The notes: generated by a model not told the origin, from the sequence alone. Positions 50,025 through 59,637 are shown, counted from the stretch's first letter. The stretch: DNA of 64,000 bases from Oceanisphaera sp. IT1-181 (GCF_033807535.1 NZ_CP136856.1:2103001-2167000); one strand, 5' to 3'. A program made the numbers and translations.

Positions 50025-50720
50025 ATGCTGACATTATTGGATAATAAGTTGTGGTTCCCCCACCCTGACAAAGCGCTGCAAGACCCCAATGGTTTATTAG
50101 CCATTGGCGGTAACTTAAGCCCAGACCGACTGCTGCTGGCCTATAGCATGGGTATTTTCCCCTGGTTTGAAGAAGATCAACCCTTGCTCTGGTGGTCTCC
50201 GGATCCCCGCGCCGTGATTGCCCCTGATGATTTGCATGTGAGTCGAAGCCTAGCAAAACTTGCCAAACGCGCGCCTTATCGCTTGACCATCAATACCGCC
50301 TTTGCTGAGGTGATCCGCCATTGCCGCCAATTACGCGAGCATAAAGAAGGTACTTGGATCACCCGAGATATTGAAGCCGCCTATTGCCAATTACATCAGG
50401 CGGGCCACGCCCATTCCATTGAGGTATGGCAAGGCGATACCTTAGTCGCCGGTTTGTACGGCATTAATCTCGGCCAACTGTTTTGTGGCGAGTCTATGTT
50501 TCACTTAGTCGATAACGGCTCTAAATTGGCCATGCTGGCGCTATGTCGCCACTTTAGTCGCTATGGAGGCACCTTAGTGGACTGCCAGCTGCCTAACCCC
50601 CATCTGATGAGCTTAGGGGTGCGTACGTGGCACAGAAGTGACTTCTTATCTAAACTTCAGGCATTACAACGCCTACCGCTGCGTGAAGGCTGCTGGCAAC
50701 CGGGTGAATTAACATTATGA
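50025..50720 (+). CDS. aat: Leucyl/phenylalanyl-tRNA--protein transferase
   Basis: Adds Leu or Phe to proteins starting with Lys or Arg, marking them for ClpS-ClpAP. 231 residues. Motifs: FPHPDKALQDPNGLLAIGG, GIFPWFEEDQPLLWWSPDPRAV, EGTWIT, and GESMFHLVDNGSKLAM (GNAT-like core). Overlaps ate by ATGA. Confidence 0.97.
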   Translation: MLTLLDNKLWFPHPDKALQDPNGLLAIGGNLSPDRLLLAYSMGIFPWFEEDQPLLWWSPDPRAVIAPDDLHVSRSLAKLAKRAPYRLTINTAFAEVIRHCRQLREHKEGTWITRDIEAAYCQLHQAGHAHSIEVWQGDTLVAGLYGINLGQLFCGESMFHLVDNGSKLAMLALCRHFSRYGGTLVDCQLPNPHLMSLGVRTWHRSDFLSKLQALQRLPLREGCWQPGELTL

Positions 50721-51421
50721 AAGAAGTGAACCTTAAGGTGGGATTAACTCCACCTCATGCCTGCAGTTATTTACCTCAGCAACAAGAGCAATTATTGGTG
50801 TTGCTGGATAAAAATCGGCTTAACGCTCAAGACTACGAACAACTGCTCAGTGCTGGCTTTCGCCGTAGCGGCAGTGATATTTATCGGCCTCACTGTCAGG
50901 GCTGCACCGCCTGCCAATCTTTGCGCATTGACGTCGCACACTTCGCGCCGACCCGCAGTCAAAAACGCATTGCCCGAAATAATCGCGATATAGACATCAC
51001 CGTCAGTGACACCGACCATCCCGCTTACTTTGAGCTTTATCAGCGCTATATTAATCAGCGCCACCTTGACGGTGCCATGTATCCGGCCAGTCATCGCCAA
51101 TATGAAGGCTTTGTGCTTTGTGATTGGTTGCCACCGACTTTTATTGAATTTAGGCTTGAGCAAAAGTTAGTGGCGGTGGCAGTCACCGACACCTTAAGCC
51201 AGTCGATGAGCGCCATGTACACTTTTTTTGAACCTGCGTTAGCGCACCGTTCACTGGGCACCTTTGCAGTCTTAACGCAGCTCAAGATAGCTCAACAAAC
51301 AGCCAAACAATGGCTTTATCTGGGTTATCAGGTGGATGAATGTGCAAAAATGAATTATAAACAACACTTCCGCCCCCATCAGCGACTCATTGCCGGAACC
51401 TGGCACGGGATGAAAGACTGA
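50717..51421 (+). CDS. bpt: Aspartate/glutamate leucyltransferase (Ate/Bpt family)
   Basis: Transfers an amino acid (Leu in bacterial Bpt, Arg in eukaryotic ATE1) to N-terminal Asp or Glu, creating a ClpS-recognised N-degron. 234 residues. N-terminal Cys-containing motif DIYRPHCQGCTACQSLRIDV, then SQKRIARNN, HLDGAMYPAS, and C-terminal YLGYQVDECAKMNYKQHFRP. Overlaps aat by 4 bp, so the two are co-translated. Sometimes annotated ate. Confidence 0.93.
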   Translation: MKEVNLKVGLTPPHACSYLPQQQEQLLVLLDKNRLNAQDYEQLLSAGFRRSGSDIYRPHCQGCTACQSLRIDVAHFAPTRSQKRIARNNRDIDITVSDTDHPAYFELYQRYINQRHLDGAMYPASHRQYEGFVLCDWLPPTFIEFRLEQKLVAVAVTDTLSQSMSAMYTFFEPALAHRSLGTFAVLTQLKIAQQTAKQWLYLGYQVDECAKMNYKQHFRPHQRLIAGTWHGMKD

Positions 51422-51497
51422 GCGGAAACTTTACAGTGAGGCCGAAATCTGCCATCATTTCGGCCGCTTTTATTGCCTGCGTTAACAAGAGGACTCA

Positions 51498-51716
51498 ATG
51501 GCTAAAGAAGACAGTATTGAAATGCAAGGGACCATTTTGGATACCCTGCCGAACACTATGTTTCGCGTTGAGCTAGAAAATGGCCACGTGGTTACTGCTC
51601 ACATCTCTGGCAAGATGCGCAAAAACTATATTCGTATCCTGACCGGTGACAAAGTTACCGTGCAGCTAACCCCATACGATCTGTCAAAAGGACGCATCGT
51701 CTTCCGCGCTCGTTAA
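51498..51716 (+). CDS. infA: Translation initiation factor IF-1
   Basis: 72-residue S1/OB-fold protein that binds the 30S A site during initiation (MAKEDSIEMQGTILDTLPN, HISGKMRKNYIRILTGD, KGRIVFRAR). Strong GAGGA ribosome-binding site. 76 bp after bpt; convergent with clpA. Confidence 0.98.
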   Translation: MAKEDSIEMQGTILDTLPNTMFRVELENGHVVTAHISGKMRKNYIRILTGDKVTVQLTPYDLSKGRIVFRAR

Positions 51717-51731
51717 TCCGTTCGCCAGTGA

Positions 51732-51783
51732 CACCCAAACGTTAGAGGCGCATCACTGACGCCTGCTGTTTAACGTTTGGGTG
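51732..51783 (+). terminator. Long stem-loop after infA
   Basis: 13-bp outer stem CACCCAAACGTTA/TAACGTTTGGGTG enclosing a second stem AGGCG/CGCCT. Followed only by CTTTGCT, so it may act as a weak terminator or as mRNA-end protection. Confidence 0.6.
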
Positions 51784-51821
51784 CTTTGCTCACTTCTGTT
51801 CTGTTGGCCTGCGCCTCTTGA

Positions 51822-51863
51822 ATAAAAATAGGCCCGCCCCTCGTTTAAGGTGGCGGGCCTATT
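51822..51863 (-). terminator. Rho-independent terminator of clpA
   Basis: 12-bp stem AATAGGCCCGCC/GGCGGGCCTATT, followed by TTTTATT on the minus strand, 33 bp past the clpA stop. Confidence 0.88.
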
Positions 51864-51895
51864 GGCATTAAGTGGCTTTAAGCACAACGGTGGCG

Positions 51896-54151
51896 TTAAT
51901 GAGCCAAAGAGGCTTCCGACTGATAGTCAAAATGCAGTTTGTTGTCTTGCAAGGTGACCTTAACCGAGCCGCCAGCAACCAGTTCGCCAAACAGCAACTC
52001 GTTGGCCAGCGGCTTTTTCAGCTGTTCTTGTATCACTCGGCCCATGGGCCTTGCCCCCATCGACTTATCATACCCCTGCTCGGCTAACCAAGCTCTTGCG
52101 GGCTCGCTGACCTCCATCGATACGCCTTTCGCATCAAGCTGGGCTTGCAGCTCCACAATAAACTTGTCCACCACCTGATAAATAACCGCCATATCCAAGT
52201 GGTTAAACCACATAATATGATCGAGTCGGTTACGAAATTCAGGGGCAAAGGTACGGTTGATTTCAATCATGGCATCCGGACTGTTGTCTTGCTCCTGGAA
52301 ACCAATGGATTGGCGCACGGTTTGTTGTACGCCGGCGTTAGTGGTCATCACTAAGATCACATTGCGAAAATCCGCTTTGCGTCCGCTATTATCGGTTAAG
52401 GTGCCGTTATCCATCACCTGCAATAACAGGTTAAACACATCCGAGTGCGCTTTTTCTATTTCATCAAGCAACACGACTGCATGAGGATGCTTAATCACCG
52501 CATCGGTTAACAGCCCACCTTGCTCAAAACCTACGTAGCCTGGAGGCGCACCAATCAAACGGGATACCGTGTGTGCTTCCATATACTCAGACATATCAAA
52601 GCGCACCAGCTCTATGCCCAGCACCCGCGCCAGCTGCTGAGTGACCTCGGTTTTACCCACACCTGTGGGCCCGGCAAACAAGAAGGAGCCAATGGGGCGC
52701 TTCTCGTTGCCAAGGCCTGAGCGACTCAAGCGAATGGCGTCGGTCAGTACTTCTATGGCCTTGTCTTGGCCAAACACCACCATCTTCAGCTTGGACTCCA
52801 GCGTCTTCAAGGCTTCTTTGTCAGAGCTTGAGACAGACTTTTCTGGAATACGCGCAATCTTGGCCACTATGGCTTCGATGTCACTCACGCCTATGGTCTT
52901 CTTACGCTTAGAGGGCGGCAGCATACGAATTCTGGCACCTGCCTCATCAATCACATCAATGGCCTTATCGGGCAAATGACGATCGTTGATGTATTTGGCT
53001 GATAGCTCCGCCGCCGCCTTAATGGCCGGAGTGGTGTAGCGCACATCATGATGGGCTTCATAACGGCTTTTCAGGCCCATTAATATTTTGGTGGTGTCTT
53101 CCACGGACGGCTCAGGAATGTCTATTTTCTGAAAACGACGGGCCAAGGCGCGGTCTTTCTCAAAAATCTGACTGTATTCTTGATAAGTAGTGGAGCCCAT
53201 GCAACGAATTTGGCCGCTAGACAGCATGGGTTTCAGAAGATTGGCTGCATCCAGCTGACCACCTGAGGCGGCACCGGCACCGATAATGGTGTGGATTTCA
53301 TCGATAAACAGAATCGCACCTTTCTGCTTTTCAAACTGTCTGAGCAGCGCTTTAAAACGCTTCTCAAAATCACCTCGGTATTTGGTACCGGCCAACAGCG
53401 CGCCCATATCGAGGGAATAAATAATGTTGTCGGCCATGATCTCCGGCACGTCGCCGTGCACGATGCGATAGGCTAAGCCCTCGGCGATGGCGGTTTTACC
53501 CACCCCAGCCTCACCCACCAGCAGTGGGTTGTTCTTACGGCGACGACACAACACTTGAATGGCACGACTCACCTCTTGCTCGCGACCAATTAAGGGGTCG
53601 ATGCGACCATCTTTTACCCATTGGTTGAGGTTGATCACAAACCCTTCGGTTTGGTTGCTGGCCGCCTCTTCACTGCCATCGTCTTGGGATGAAGCCGCTT
53701 TGTCTTCGGGCTGCTCGTCTTTGCGCACCCCATGGGACAAAAAGTTCACCACATCTAAGCGGCTGATTTGGATTCTTTTCAGCAGGTACGCAGCTTGTGA
53801 CTCTTGTTCGCTAAAAATAGCGACCAACACATTAGCGCCGGTAACTTCGGCGTTGCCGGACGATTGCACATGAAAAACCGCGCGTTGCAAGACTCGCTGA
53901 AAACCCAAAGTAGGCTGGGTTTCAATCTCCACATCGCCGACCGGTAACAAAGGCGTGGTTTGCTCGATAAACAACTGCGTTTCGCGGCGTAGCTGCTCAA
54001 GCTCAGCACCACAGGCAAGCAACGCTTCTTTGGCTGCAGGATTATTCAACAACGCGAGTAGCAGGTGCTCCACCGTCATGAACTCGTGGCGAGCACGACG
54101 CGCGTCATTGAACGCATCATTCAACGTGCTCTCAAGATCTTTGTTCAACAT
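51896..54151 (-). CDS. clpA: ATP-dependent Clp protease ATP-binding subunit ClpA
   Basis: Hsp100 unfoldase feeding ClpP. 751 residues from the ATG at 54151, with GGGAGG just upstream; a GTG two codons earlier is the alternative. N domain (LNKDLESTLNDAF, HEFMTVEHLLLALL), first AAA module Walker A GEAGVGKTA, second module GPTGVGKTE with SRLIGAPPGYVGFEQGG, and C-terminal LKKPLANELLFGEL. Follows clpS by 48 bp. Confidence 0.98.
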   Translation of the reverse strand: MLNKDLESTLNDAFNDARRARHEFMTVEHLLLALLNNPAAKEALLACGAELEQLRRETQLFIEQTTPLLPVGDVEIETQPTLGFQRVLQRAVFHVQSSGNAEVTGANVLVAIFSEQESQAAYLLKRIQISRLDVVNFLSHGVRKDEQPEDKAASSQDDGSEEAASNQTEGFVINLNQWVKDGRIDPLIGREQEVSRAIQVLCRRRKNNPLLVGEAGVGKTAIAEGLAYRIVHGDVPEIMADNIIYSLDMGALLAGTKYRGDFEKRFKALLRQFEKQKGAILFIDEIHTIIGAGAASGGQLDAANLLKPMLSSGQIRCMGSTTYQEYSQIFEKDRALARRFQKIDIPEPSVEDTTKILMGLKSRYEAHHDVRYTTPAIKAAAELSAKYINDRHLPDKAIDVIDEAGARIRMLPPSKRKKTIGVSDIEAIVAKIARIPEKSVSSSDKEALKTLESKLKMVVFGQDKAIEVLTDAIRLSRSGLGNEKRPIGSFLFAGPTGVGKTEVTQQLARVLGIELVRFDMSEYMEAHTVSRLIGAPPGYVGFEQGGLLTDAVIKHPHAVVLLDEIEKAHSDVFNLLLQVMDNGTLTDNSGRKADFRNVILVMTTNAGVQQTVRQSIGFQEQDNSPDAMIEINRTFAPEFRNRLDHIMWFNHLDMAVIYQVVDKFIVELQAQLDAKGVSMEVSEPARAWLAEQGYDKSMGARPMGRVIQEQLKKPLANELLFGELVAGGSVKVTLQDNKLHFDYQSEASLAH

Positions 54152-54199
54152 AGGCACCTCCCCTAAAAACTTCGGTGTCCCGTTGCGGCGGGTATTTAC

Positions 54200-54523
54200 T
54201 TATTCTTGCTCCATGCTACACAACAACGGATGTTCATGTAGCCGAGCGTAATGATTGACTTGTGCTACTTTTGTTTCTGCTATTTCTGCCGTAAACCGGC
54301 CACAGACTCCTTTACCTTGATAATGGACGGCCATCATGACTTGGGTGGCTTTATCCTCATCCATGGCGAAAAATCGCTGTAGCACCTCCACCACAAATTC
54401 CATGGGCGTATAGTCGTCATTGTTCAAGATGACCTTGTACATAGGAGGGGGTTGGAGCGCAATTTCTTCCGCCTCTTTGTCTTTTAATAGGTCACCATCT
54501 GTCTGATGCGTACTCCTGCTCAT
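54200..54523 (-). CDS. clpS: ClpS adaptor (N-degron recognin)
   Basis: Binds N-terminal Leu, Phe, Tyr or Trp and delivers substrates to ClpA. 107 residues. The binding-pocket segment YKVILNNDDYTPMEFVVEVL is present, plus AMDEDKATQVMMAVHYQGKGVCG with the conserved His-lid region, and ending LLCSMEQE. First gene of clpS-clpA. Confidence 0.97.
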   Translation of the reverse strand: MSRSTHQTDGDLLKDKEAEEIALQPPPMYKVILNNDDYTPMEFVVEVLQRFFAMDEDKATQVMMAVHYQGKGVCGRFTAEIAETKVAQVNHYARLHEHPLLCSMEQE

Positions 54524-54957
54524 ATCGTTACTCTAACCATCACTCTAAATCACAGTTCCTGATTGCGCTATGCCCTGATTACTGACATTAACACCCTTAA
54601 AACCCACGGCCTTGGCTCGTATTGTACCCTCAGGATATCAGGAACTGTTTAGAGTGTCTTTCCTTCACACTAGCGCGTATGAGATGGCTGTCAACTGTCT
54701 TAGTTCAGCATTGTGAAGCGCCAAACAAAGGCTTGACTCGGTTAAGCCTTTGTTTAAAGTGGACTTGCATCACTATTGATTACGGCTGGTATGCGCCCAA
54801 TATTATAATGGCCGTATCCGACGAAGCATCGTTGGTATTAATAGGCAGGTAGTGATAAGCAGATAGTGAATTAGTGGCCGAGCCCTAATACGAGTGACAC
54901 GGCCCTAATAAATGAATCACGTTGTTTAGGATGTTTGAGCATAAGGGATGCAAGAGT
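54524..54957. other. Divergent clpS-cspD intergenic region (434 bp) with internal hairpin
   Basis: Holds the promoters of clpS and cspD. No convincing gene: a 76-codon plus-strand frame (54622-54852) lacks recognisable features. The main structure is a perfect 12-bp stem AAACAAAGGCTT (54723-54734) / AAGCCTTTGTTT (54744-54755), which looks like a terminator although neither neighbour ends here. Confidence 0.55.
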
Positions 54958-55167
54958 ATGACAACCGGTACGGTGAAGTGGTTTAATAATGCTAAGGGAT
55001 TTGGCTTTATCTGCCCACAGGACGGCGGTGATGATGTGTTCGCACATTTCTCCACCATTGAGATGGATGGATATAGAACCCTCAAAGCGGGCCAGTTGGT
55101 ACAATATAAAATTGAACAAGGCCCAAAAGGAAATCATGCTGTCAGCATTAGATCTGCGGGCGAATAA
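54958..55167 (+). CDS. cspD: Cold-shock-like protein CspD
   Basis: 69 residues from the ATG at 54958 (MTTGTVKWFNNAKGFGFICP). RNA-binding motifs KGFGFI and DVFAHFS are present; GYRTLKAGQLVQY and GPKGNHA are typical of CspD, a stationary-phase inhibitor of replication in E. coli. In-frame codons upstream are rejected since homology starts here. Next to clpS as in E. coli. Confidence 0.95.
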   Translation: MTTGTVKWFNNAKGFGFICPQDGGDDVFAHFSTIEMDGYRTLKAGQLVQYKIEQGPKGNHAVSIRSAGE

Positions 55168-55199
55168 TAACAAGCACGGATACCCAGTATCTCACGATC

Positions 55200-55227
55200 A
55201 AGGCGCTACGGCGCCTTTATTGTTTTT
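55200..55227 (+). terminator. Rho-independent terminator of cspD
   Basis: AAGGCGC-TACG-GCGCCTT stem followed by TATTGTTTTTT, 33 bp past the cspD stop. Confidence 0.9.
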
Positions 55228-55229
55228 TA

Positions 55230-55264
55230 GTGAGGCGTAAATGGTAAGGCGTGAGACGCAAATC
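55230..55264 (+). repeat. Heptad array (5 units) before glnD
   Basis: In-phase 7-bp units GTGAGGC, GTAAATG, GTAAGGC, GTGAGAC, GCAAATC directly after the cspD terminator, about 55 bp from the glnD start. Confidence 0.6.
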
Positions 55265-55318
55265 AAGACTAACCGCGCCTGCTACCTTGTTTTACCCACT
55301 TATAAGGAGATGGCCGTG

Positions 55319-57946
55319 ATGAGTCATTCGCTGTTAGCGCCCGCCCTGTTCGCCCCCGCTGAGCTCACGTTGCCTACCTGTAAGGCCATTCTCGCTGAAC
55401 TGCAGCTCTGGCTAGAGAATCGCTTTAAAGCCGGTGACGACATCTTTGAGCTGGTGGTGACGCGCTCCCAGCACATGGACCAACTTCTTACGGGTCTTTG
55501 GCAACGCATGGGGCTGGATAAAGACCTGGGGCTTGCGCTAGTGGCGGTGGGCGGCTACGGCCGGGGTGAGCTGCACCCTTACTCAGATATCGACCTATTA
55601 ATCCTCTGTGAAGACAGTGCTAATCAAGCGGTCAATGAGCGGATCGGTCGCTTTATTACCATGCTGTGGGACTTGCGCCTCGAGGTGGGTCACAGCGTGC
55701 GCTCGGTGGCGCAATGCATTAGCCAAGGCGAGCAAGACCTCACCATCGCCACCAACCTGATTGAAGCTAGGCTGGTAACCGGCTGTTACCATACTTTTGC
55801 CGAGTTAACCTCTGCCACTGAGCCGGATAAATTTTGGTCCAGCCAGGACTTTTTTGAAGCCAAACGGCAAGAGCAAATTGCTCGCCATCAACAATATCAA
55901 GACACCAGCTATAAATTAGAACCGGATATTAAATGCAGCCCCGGCGGTTTGCGCGATATTCAAACCATTAGCTGGGTTACCCGTCGCCATTTTGGTGCCA
56001 CCACCTTGCATGAAATGGTCAGTCACGACTTTTTAACTCAAGACGAATATCTGGAGCTGCTCGATAGTCAGAACTTCTTATGGAAGCTGCGCTTTGCCCT
56101 GCACATGACCACCCACAGAACCGATAATCGTCTATTGTTTGACAGGCAGCGGGCCGTGGCCACTTCCCTCGGATACGCGGGCGATGGCAACGAGCCCATA
56201 GAGCAGATGATGAAACGCTTCTACCAAACGGTGCGCCGCGTCCAAGAGCTCAACGAAATGCTGTTGCAGCTGTTTGATGAAGCGATTCTCGGCCATATCG
56301 CCATGGATGTCAGAAATCTCACGCCTGAATTTCGCCTACGCGGTACCTTGATTGATGTGATCAATCCTGAATTGTTTATGGAACAACCGGCGGCCATTAT
56401 GCGGCTGTTTTATCACATCGCACTGCATCCCCAGATCACGGGTATTTATTCCAGCACGCTGCGTTTGCTGCGAGACGCCCGGCGCGACTTGCCCGGTTTC
56501 TTATGGGATCATGCCGAGTGCCGACGCTTCTTTATGATGTTAATGCGCCACCATCAAGGCTGCGGCTTAGCCTTAACCTTGATGCATCGCTACGGTATTT
56601 TGGCCGCCTATTTGCCCCAATGGCAAAAAATTGTCGGTCAAATGCAATTTGATATGTTTCATGCCTATCCGGTGGATGAGCATACCCACCGCTTATTAAA
56701 AAACATTTATCGCTTTCACCACGGCGATGCCCAGCGCAGCCATCCCTTATGCTTCGATATTTGTAATCGCTTGCGCAAGCCCGAGCTACTCAACATAGCC
56801 GCCCTGTTTCACGATATTGCCAAGGGCCGTGGTGGTGACCACTCCGAGCTTGGCGCCATTGATGCTCAGGAATTTTGCGAATTACACCAACTAAGTAAAC
56901 CCGACACTCGCTTGGTGGTGTGGTTAGTGCGCCAGCATCTGTTGATGTCGGTCACCGCCCAACGCCGAGATATTTATGACCCCGAGGTGATCAGCGAGTT
57001 TGCCAGCCAAGTAAAAGATGAAATTCGGCTCGACTATTTATATGCGCTAACGGTGGCAGATATTTGTGCCACTAACGATAACTTATGGAATGACTGGAAA
57101 GGCAGCCTGCTGCGTGAGCTGTATTTTTCTACTCAAAAAGCCTTACGCCAAGGGCTAGAAAACCCACCGGATCTGCGCTTAAGTATTCGCGAAAACCAGC
57201 GCCAAGCGCGACAAATATTACTGCAACTGGACACCACAGAAGCGCAAATCAAACCTTTGTGGGCGCGCTTTACCGCCGATTATTTTTTGCGCCATACCCC
57301 AGAGCAAATTGCTTGGCACAGCCGCCATATATTGGCTCACGCCGATAATCCTGGGCCCTTGGTGCAAATTAGCCAACAACCGGGGCGCGGCGGCAGCGAG
57401 CTGTTTATTTACTGCCAAGACTCGCCCAACTTATTTGGTCGGGTGGCGGCGGCATTGGATCAAAAAAATCTTAATATCCATGATGCCCAGATCATGACCT
57501 CAAAAGACGGCTATGCGCTGGATACCTTTATCGTGTTAGAGCCCGATGGCCAACCGGTCAGCGGCGACCGCCTTGCCGAGCTGTGTCAGCGCTTAACGGA
57601 CACCCTAGAAAGCACCAGTGCGCCGTTAATCCGTATTCGGCCACCTTCGCGGCGCCATCGGGAGTTTACCGTGACCACTGAAGTGAATTTTTTACACCCC
57701 AAACACACCCATAAACGCAGCCTTATGGAGCTGATTGCCCTTGATACCCCAGGCTTGTTGGCGCGCATTGGTAATGTATTTAGCCAATTACAGTTAAATT
57801 TACACGCGGCAAAAATCACCACTATCGGCGAGCGCGTAGAAGATTTTTTTAGCCTGACCAACGCCGACAATCTGCCTTTAACTGGCACCCAACAGGCTGA
57901 GCTGCGGGCACAAATAGTGGCGGAGCTCAGACAAACAGAACCGTAA
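55319..57946 (+). CDS. glnD: PII uridylyltransferase / uridylyl-removing enzyme
   Basis: Senses glutamine and modifies PII (GlnB/GlnK). 875 residues (E. coli 890). The ATG at 55319 is 9 bp after AAGGAG; the in-frame ATG at 55310 touches that site, and a GTG at 55316 is possible. Nucleotidyltransferase motif GGYGRGELHPYSDIDLLIL, HD phosphohydrolase (ALFHDIAKGRGGDHSELG), and two C-terminal ACT domains (SPNLFGRVAAALDQKNLNIHDAQI; DTPGLLARIGNVFSQLQLNLHAAK, key parts LFGRVAAALD and GLLARIGNVF). Confidence 0.97.
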   Translation: MSHSLLAPALFAPAELTLPTCKAILAELQLWLENRFKAGDDIFELVVTRSQHMDQLLTGLWQRMGLDKDLGLALVAVGGYGRGELHPYSDIDLLILCEDSANQAVNERIGRFITMLWDLRLEVGHSVRSVAQCISQGEQDLTIATNLIEARLVTGCYHTFAELTSATEPDKFWSSQDFFEAKRQEQIARHQQYQDTSYKLEPDIKCSPGGLRDIQTISWVTRRHFGATTLHEMVSHDFLTQDEYLELLDSQNFLWKLRFALHMTTHRTDNRLLFDRQRAVATSLGYAGDGNEPIEQMMKRFYQTVRRVQELNEMLLQLFDEAILGHIAMDVRNLTPEFRLRGTLIDVINPELFMEQPAAIMRLFYHIALHPQITGIYSSTLRLLRDARRDLPGFLWDHAECRRFFMMLMRHHQGCGLALTLMHRYGILAAYLPQWQKIVGQMQFDMFHAYPVDEHTHRLLKNIYRFHHGDAQRSHPLCFDICNRLRKPELLNIAALFHDIAKGRGGDHSELGAIDAQEFCELHQLSKPDTRLVVWLVRQHLLMSVTAQRRDIYDPEVISEFASQVKDEIRLDYLYALTVADICATNDNLWNDWKGSLLRELYFSTQKALRQGLENPPDLRLSIRENQRQARQILLQLDTTEAQIKPLWARFTADYFLRHTPEQIAWHSRHILAHADNPGPLVQISQQPGRGGSELFIYCQDSPNLFGRVAAALDQKNLNIHDAQIMTSKDGYALDTFIVLEPDGQPVSGDRLAELCQRLTDTLESTSAPLIRIRPPSRRHREFTVTTEVNFLHPKHTHKRSLMELIALDTPGLLARIGNVFSQLQLNLHAAKITTIGERVEDFFSLTNADNLPLTGTQQAELRAQIVAELRQTEP

Positions 57947-58013
57947 TAAACCTGGCCACCGCCGCACGCTTAGCGCCATAGGAGCAGACTGTGGTGTTTG
58001 CCTTTAAGCTAAT

Positions 58014-58062
58014 GCGTACCGCGTAAGTCGTGGAACCCTGACTTCACGCTTGACGCTCGCCG
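58014..58062. repeat. Heptad array (about 7 units) between glnD and dbpA
   Basis: In-phase 7-bp units GCGTACC, GCGTAAG, TCGTGGA, ACCCTGA, CTTCACG, CTTGACG, CTCGCCG. The second half is the inverse type of the first (CTTCACG reads CGTGAAG on the minus strand). Confidence 0.45.
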
Positions 58063-58194
58063 ACGGGTTTTGATTTGCAGCAAAAAACAACACGCTATCG
58101 GGTTTTCTGCTATTATGTGTGCCCGCCTTAGCGCACCTGTATTTTTCAATCTGCTATATTTTTCATTTTCTATTTTAAACATAAGAGCCTTTTT

Positions 58195-59571
58195 GTGACC
58201 CAAACCGAATTTTCTACCCTGTCGCTGGACCCAGCCCTCGTCGACAACCTTACTAGCCTTGAATACACGCGCATGATGCCGATTCAGGCGCAAAGTTTGC
58301 CGCTGATGTTAAACGGCAAAGACGTGATTGCTCAGGCCAGTACGGGTAGCGGTAAAACCGTGGCCTTTGGCTTAGCATTGCTGGCACGCTTAAACGTCAA
58401 CCACTTGGCCGTGCAAACCATGGTGATTTGCCCGACCCGTGAGCTGGCGGATCAAGTGGCTCAAGAGCTACGACGTTTAGCGCGCGCCATGGCCAACGTA
58501 AAGTTGGTGGTGCTCTGCGGTGGCTCGCCCACCTCGGCGCAAACCGCCTCTTTAGAGTTTGGTGCACACATAGTAGTGGGCACGCCAGGCCGCATGCTTA
58601 AACACTTAGAGCAAGGCAGCTTGCATCTGGATCACCTCAATACCTTAGTGCTGGATGAAGCAGACCGCATGCTGGACATGGGTTTTGCCTATGACATTGA
58701 GCAAGTGGTGGCGTTTGCTCCCAAAGCTCGCCAAACCTTATTGTTTTCAGCGACGTATCCGAATGGTATCGCCGACTTAAGCCGCGGTTTACAGCAAAAC
58801 CCTGAGCGCGTATCGGTGGCCGATGAAAATCGCGCCGACACCATAGTGCAATTGCTGTTTGAGGTGTCGCCGCATCTGCGCAAGCAAGCGCTCGCCACCT
58901 TATTGGCACATTATGCGCCGCGCTCAGCGGTAGTATTTTGTAATACCAAGCGCGCCTGCCAAGAAGTGGCTGATCACTTAACTGAGTTAGGCTTTGCCGC
59001 ATTAGCACTTAATGGCGATCTTGAACAAAGAGAGCGCGATCAGGTACTGATCCGCTTTACCAATGGCAGCGCTAATATTTTGGTGGCCACAGACGTTGCC
59101 GCCCGCGGCTTGGACATTAAAGAGCTGGCGGCAGTCATTAACTACGACATTACCCAAGATCCAGAAGTGCACGTGCACCGTGTGGGTCGTACGGGTCGCG
59201 CCGGTCAGCAAGGTTTGGCGTTAAGCTTGTACAGCCCGCAAGAAGCTTACCGAGTGCATTTGATAGAAGAGTATCAAAACGCGACTATCGTGCAGGGCTC
59301 TCTCGCCGAGCTTAATAGTAATACGCCGCCGCTTGAGCCGGACATGGTGACCTTAAACATTGCCGGTGGCCGTAAGAGTAAAATTCGTGCCGGCGATATT
59401 CTCGGTGCCTTAACCGGCGAAGCGGGCATTAAAGGCGACCAAGTGGGCAAAATTAATATCTCAGAAATGCAGTCTTATGTGGCCGTACACAAAGACGTAG
59501 CCAAGCAGGCGCTTAAGCACTTGCAACAAGGCAAAATCAAAGGCCGTATCGTTAAAGTGCGCCAGATATAA
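58195..59571 (+). CDS. dbpA: ATP-dependent RNA helicase DbpA
   Basis: DEAD-box helicase activated by helix 92 of 23S rRNA, acting in 50S assembly. 458 residues from a GTG at 58195 (E. coli 457). Q motif MMPIQAQSLPLML, Walker A ASTGSGKT, DEAD in LVLDEADRMLDMGF, SAT in LFSATYP, and HRVGRTGRAGQQG. The C-terminal DbpA-type RNA-binding domain (GGRKSKIRAGDILGALTGEA, key part KSKIRAGDILGAL) gives the specificity. Confidence 0.97.
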   Translation: MTQTEFSTLSLDPALVDNLTSLEYTRMMPIQAQSLPLMLNGKDVIAQASTGSGKTVAFGLALLARLNVNHLAVQTMVICPTRELADQVAQELRRLARAMANVKLVVLCGGSPTSAQTASLEFGAHIVVGTPGRMLKHLEQGSLHLDHLNTLVLDEADRMLDMGFAYDIEQVVAFAPKARQTLLFSATYPNGIADLSRGLQQNPERVSVADENRADTIVQLLFEVSPHLRKQALATLLAHYAPRSAVVFCNTKRACQEVADHLTELGFAALALNGDLEQRERDQVLIRFTNGSANILVATDVAARGLDIKELAAVINYDITQDPEVHVHRVGRTGRAGQQGLALSLYSPQEAYRVHLIEEYQNATIVQGSLAELNSNTPPLEPDMVTLNIAGGRKSKIRAGDILGALTGEAGIKGDQVGKINISEMQSYVAVHKDVAKQALKHLQQGKIKGRIVKVRQI

Positions 59572-59603
59572 CGCTAAAGCCTTGAGCTAGAAACTAGAAA
59601 CAC

Positions 59604-59637
59604 AAAAAGCATCTTGCCTTGCAGCTCGGTGCTTTTT
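59604..59637 (+). terminator. Terminator between dbpA and the DUF3081 gene
   Basis: 10-bp stem AAAAAGCATC/GGTGCTTTTT (one G-U) with T run on the plus side and A run giving T's on the minus side, between convergent genes. Confidence 0.75.

Noticed and set aside
54622..54852. 76-codon plus-strand frame between clpS and cspD
   Set aside because: It spans the 12-bp hairpin, has no clear start signal or known motif, and looks like chance.
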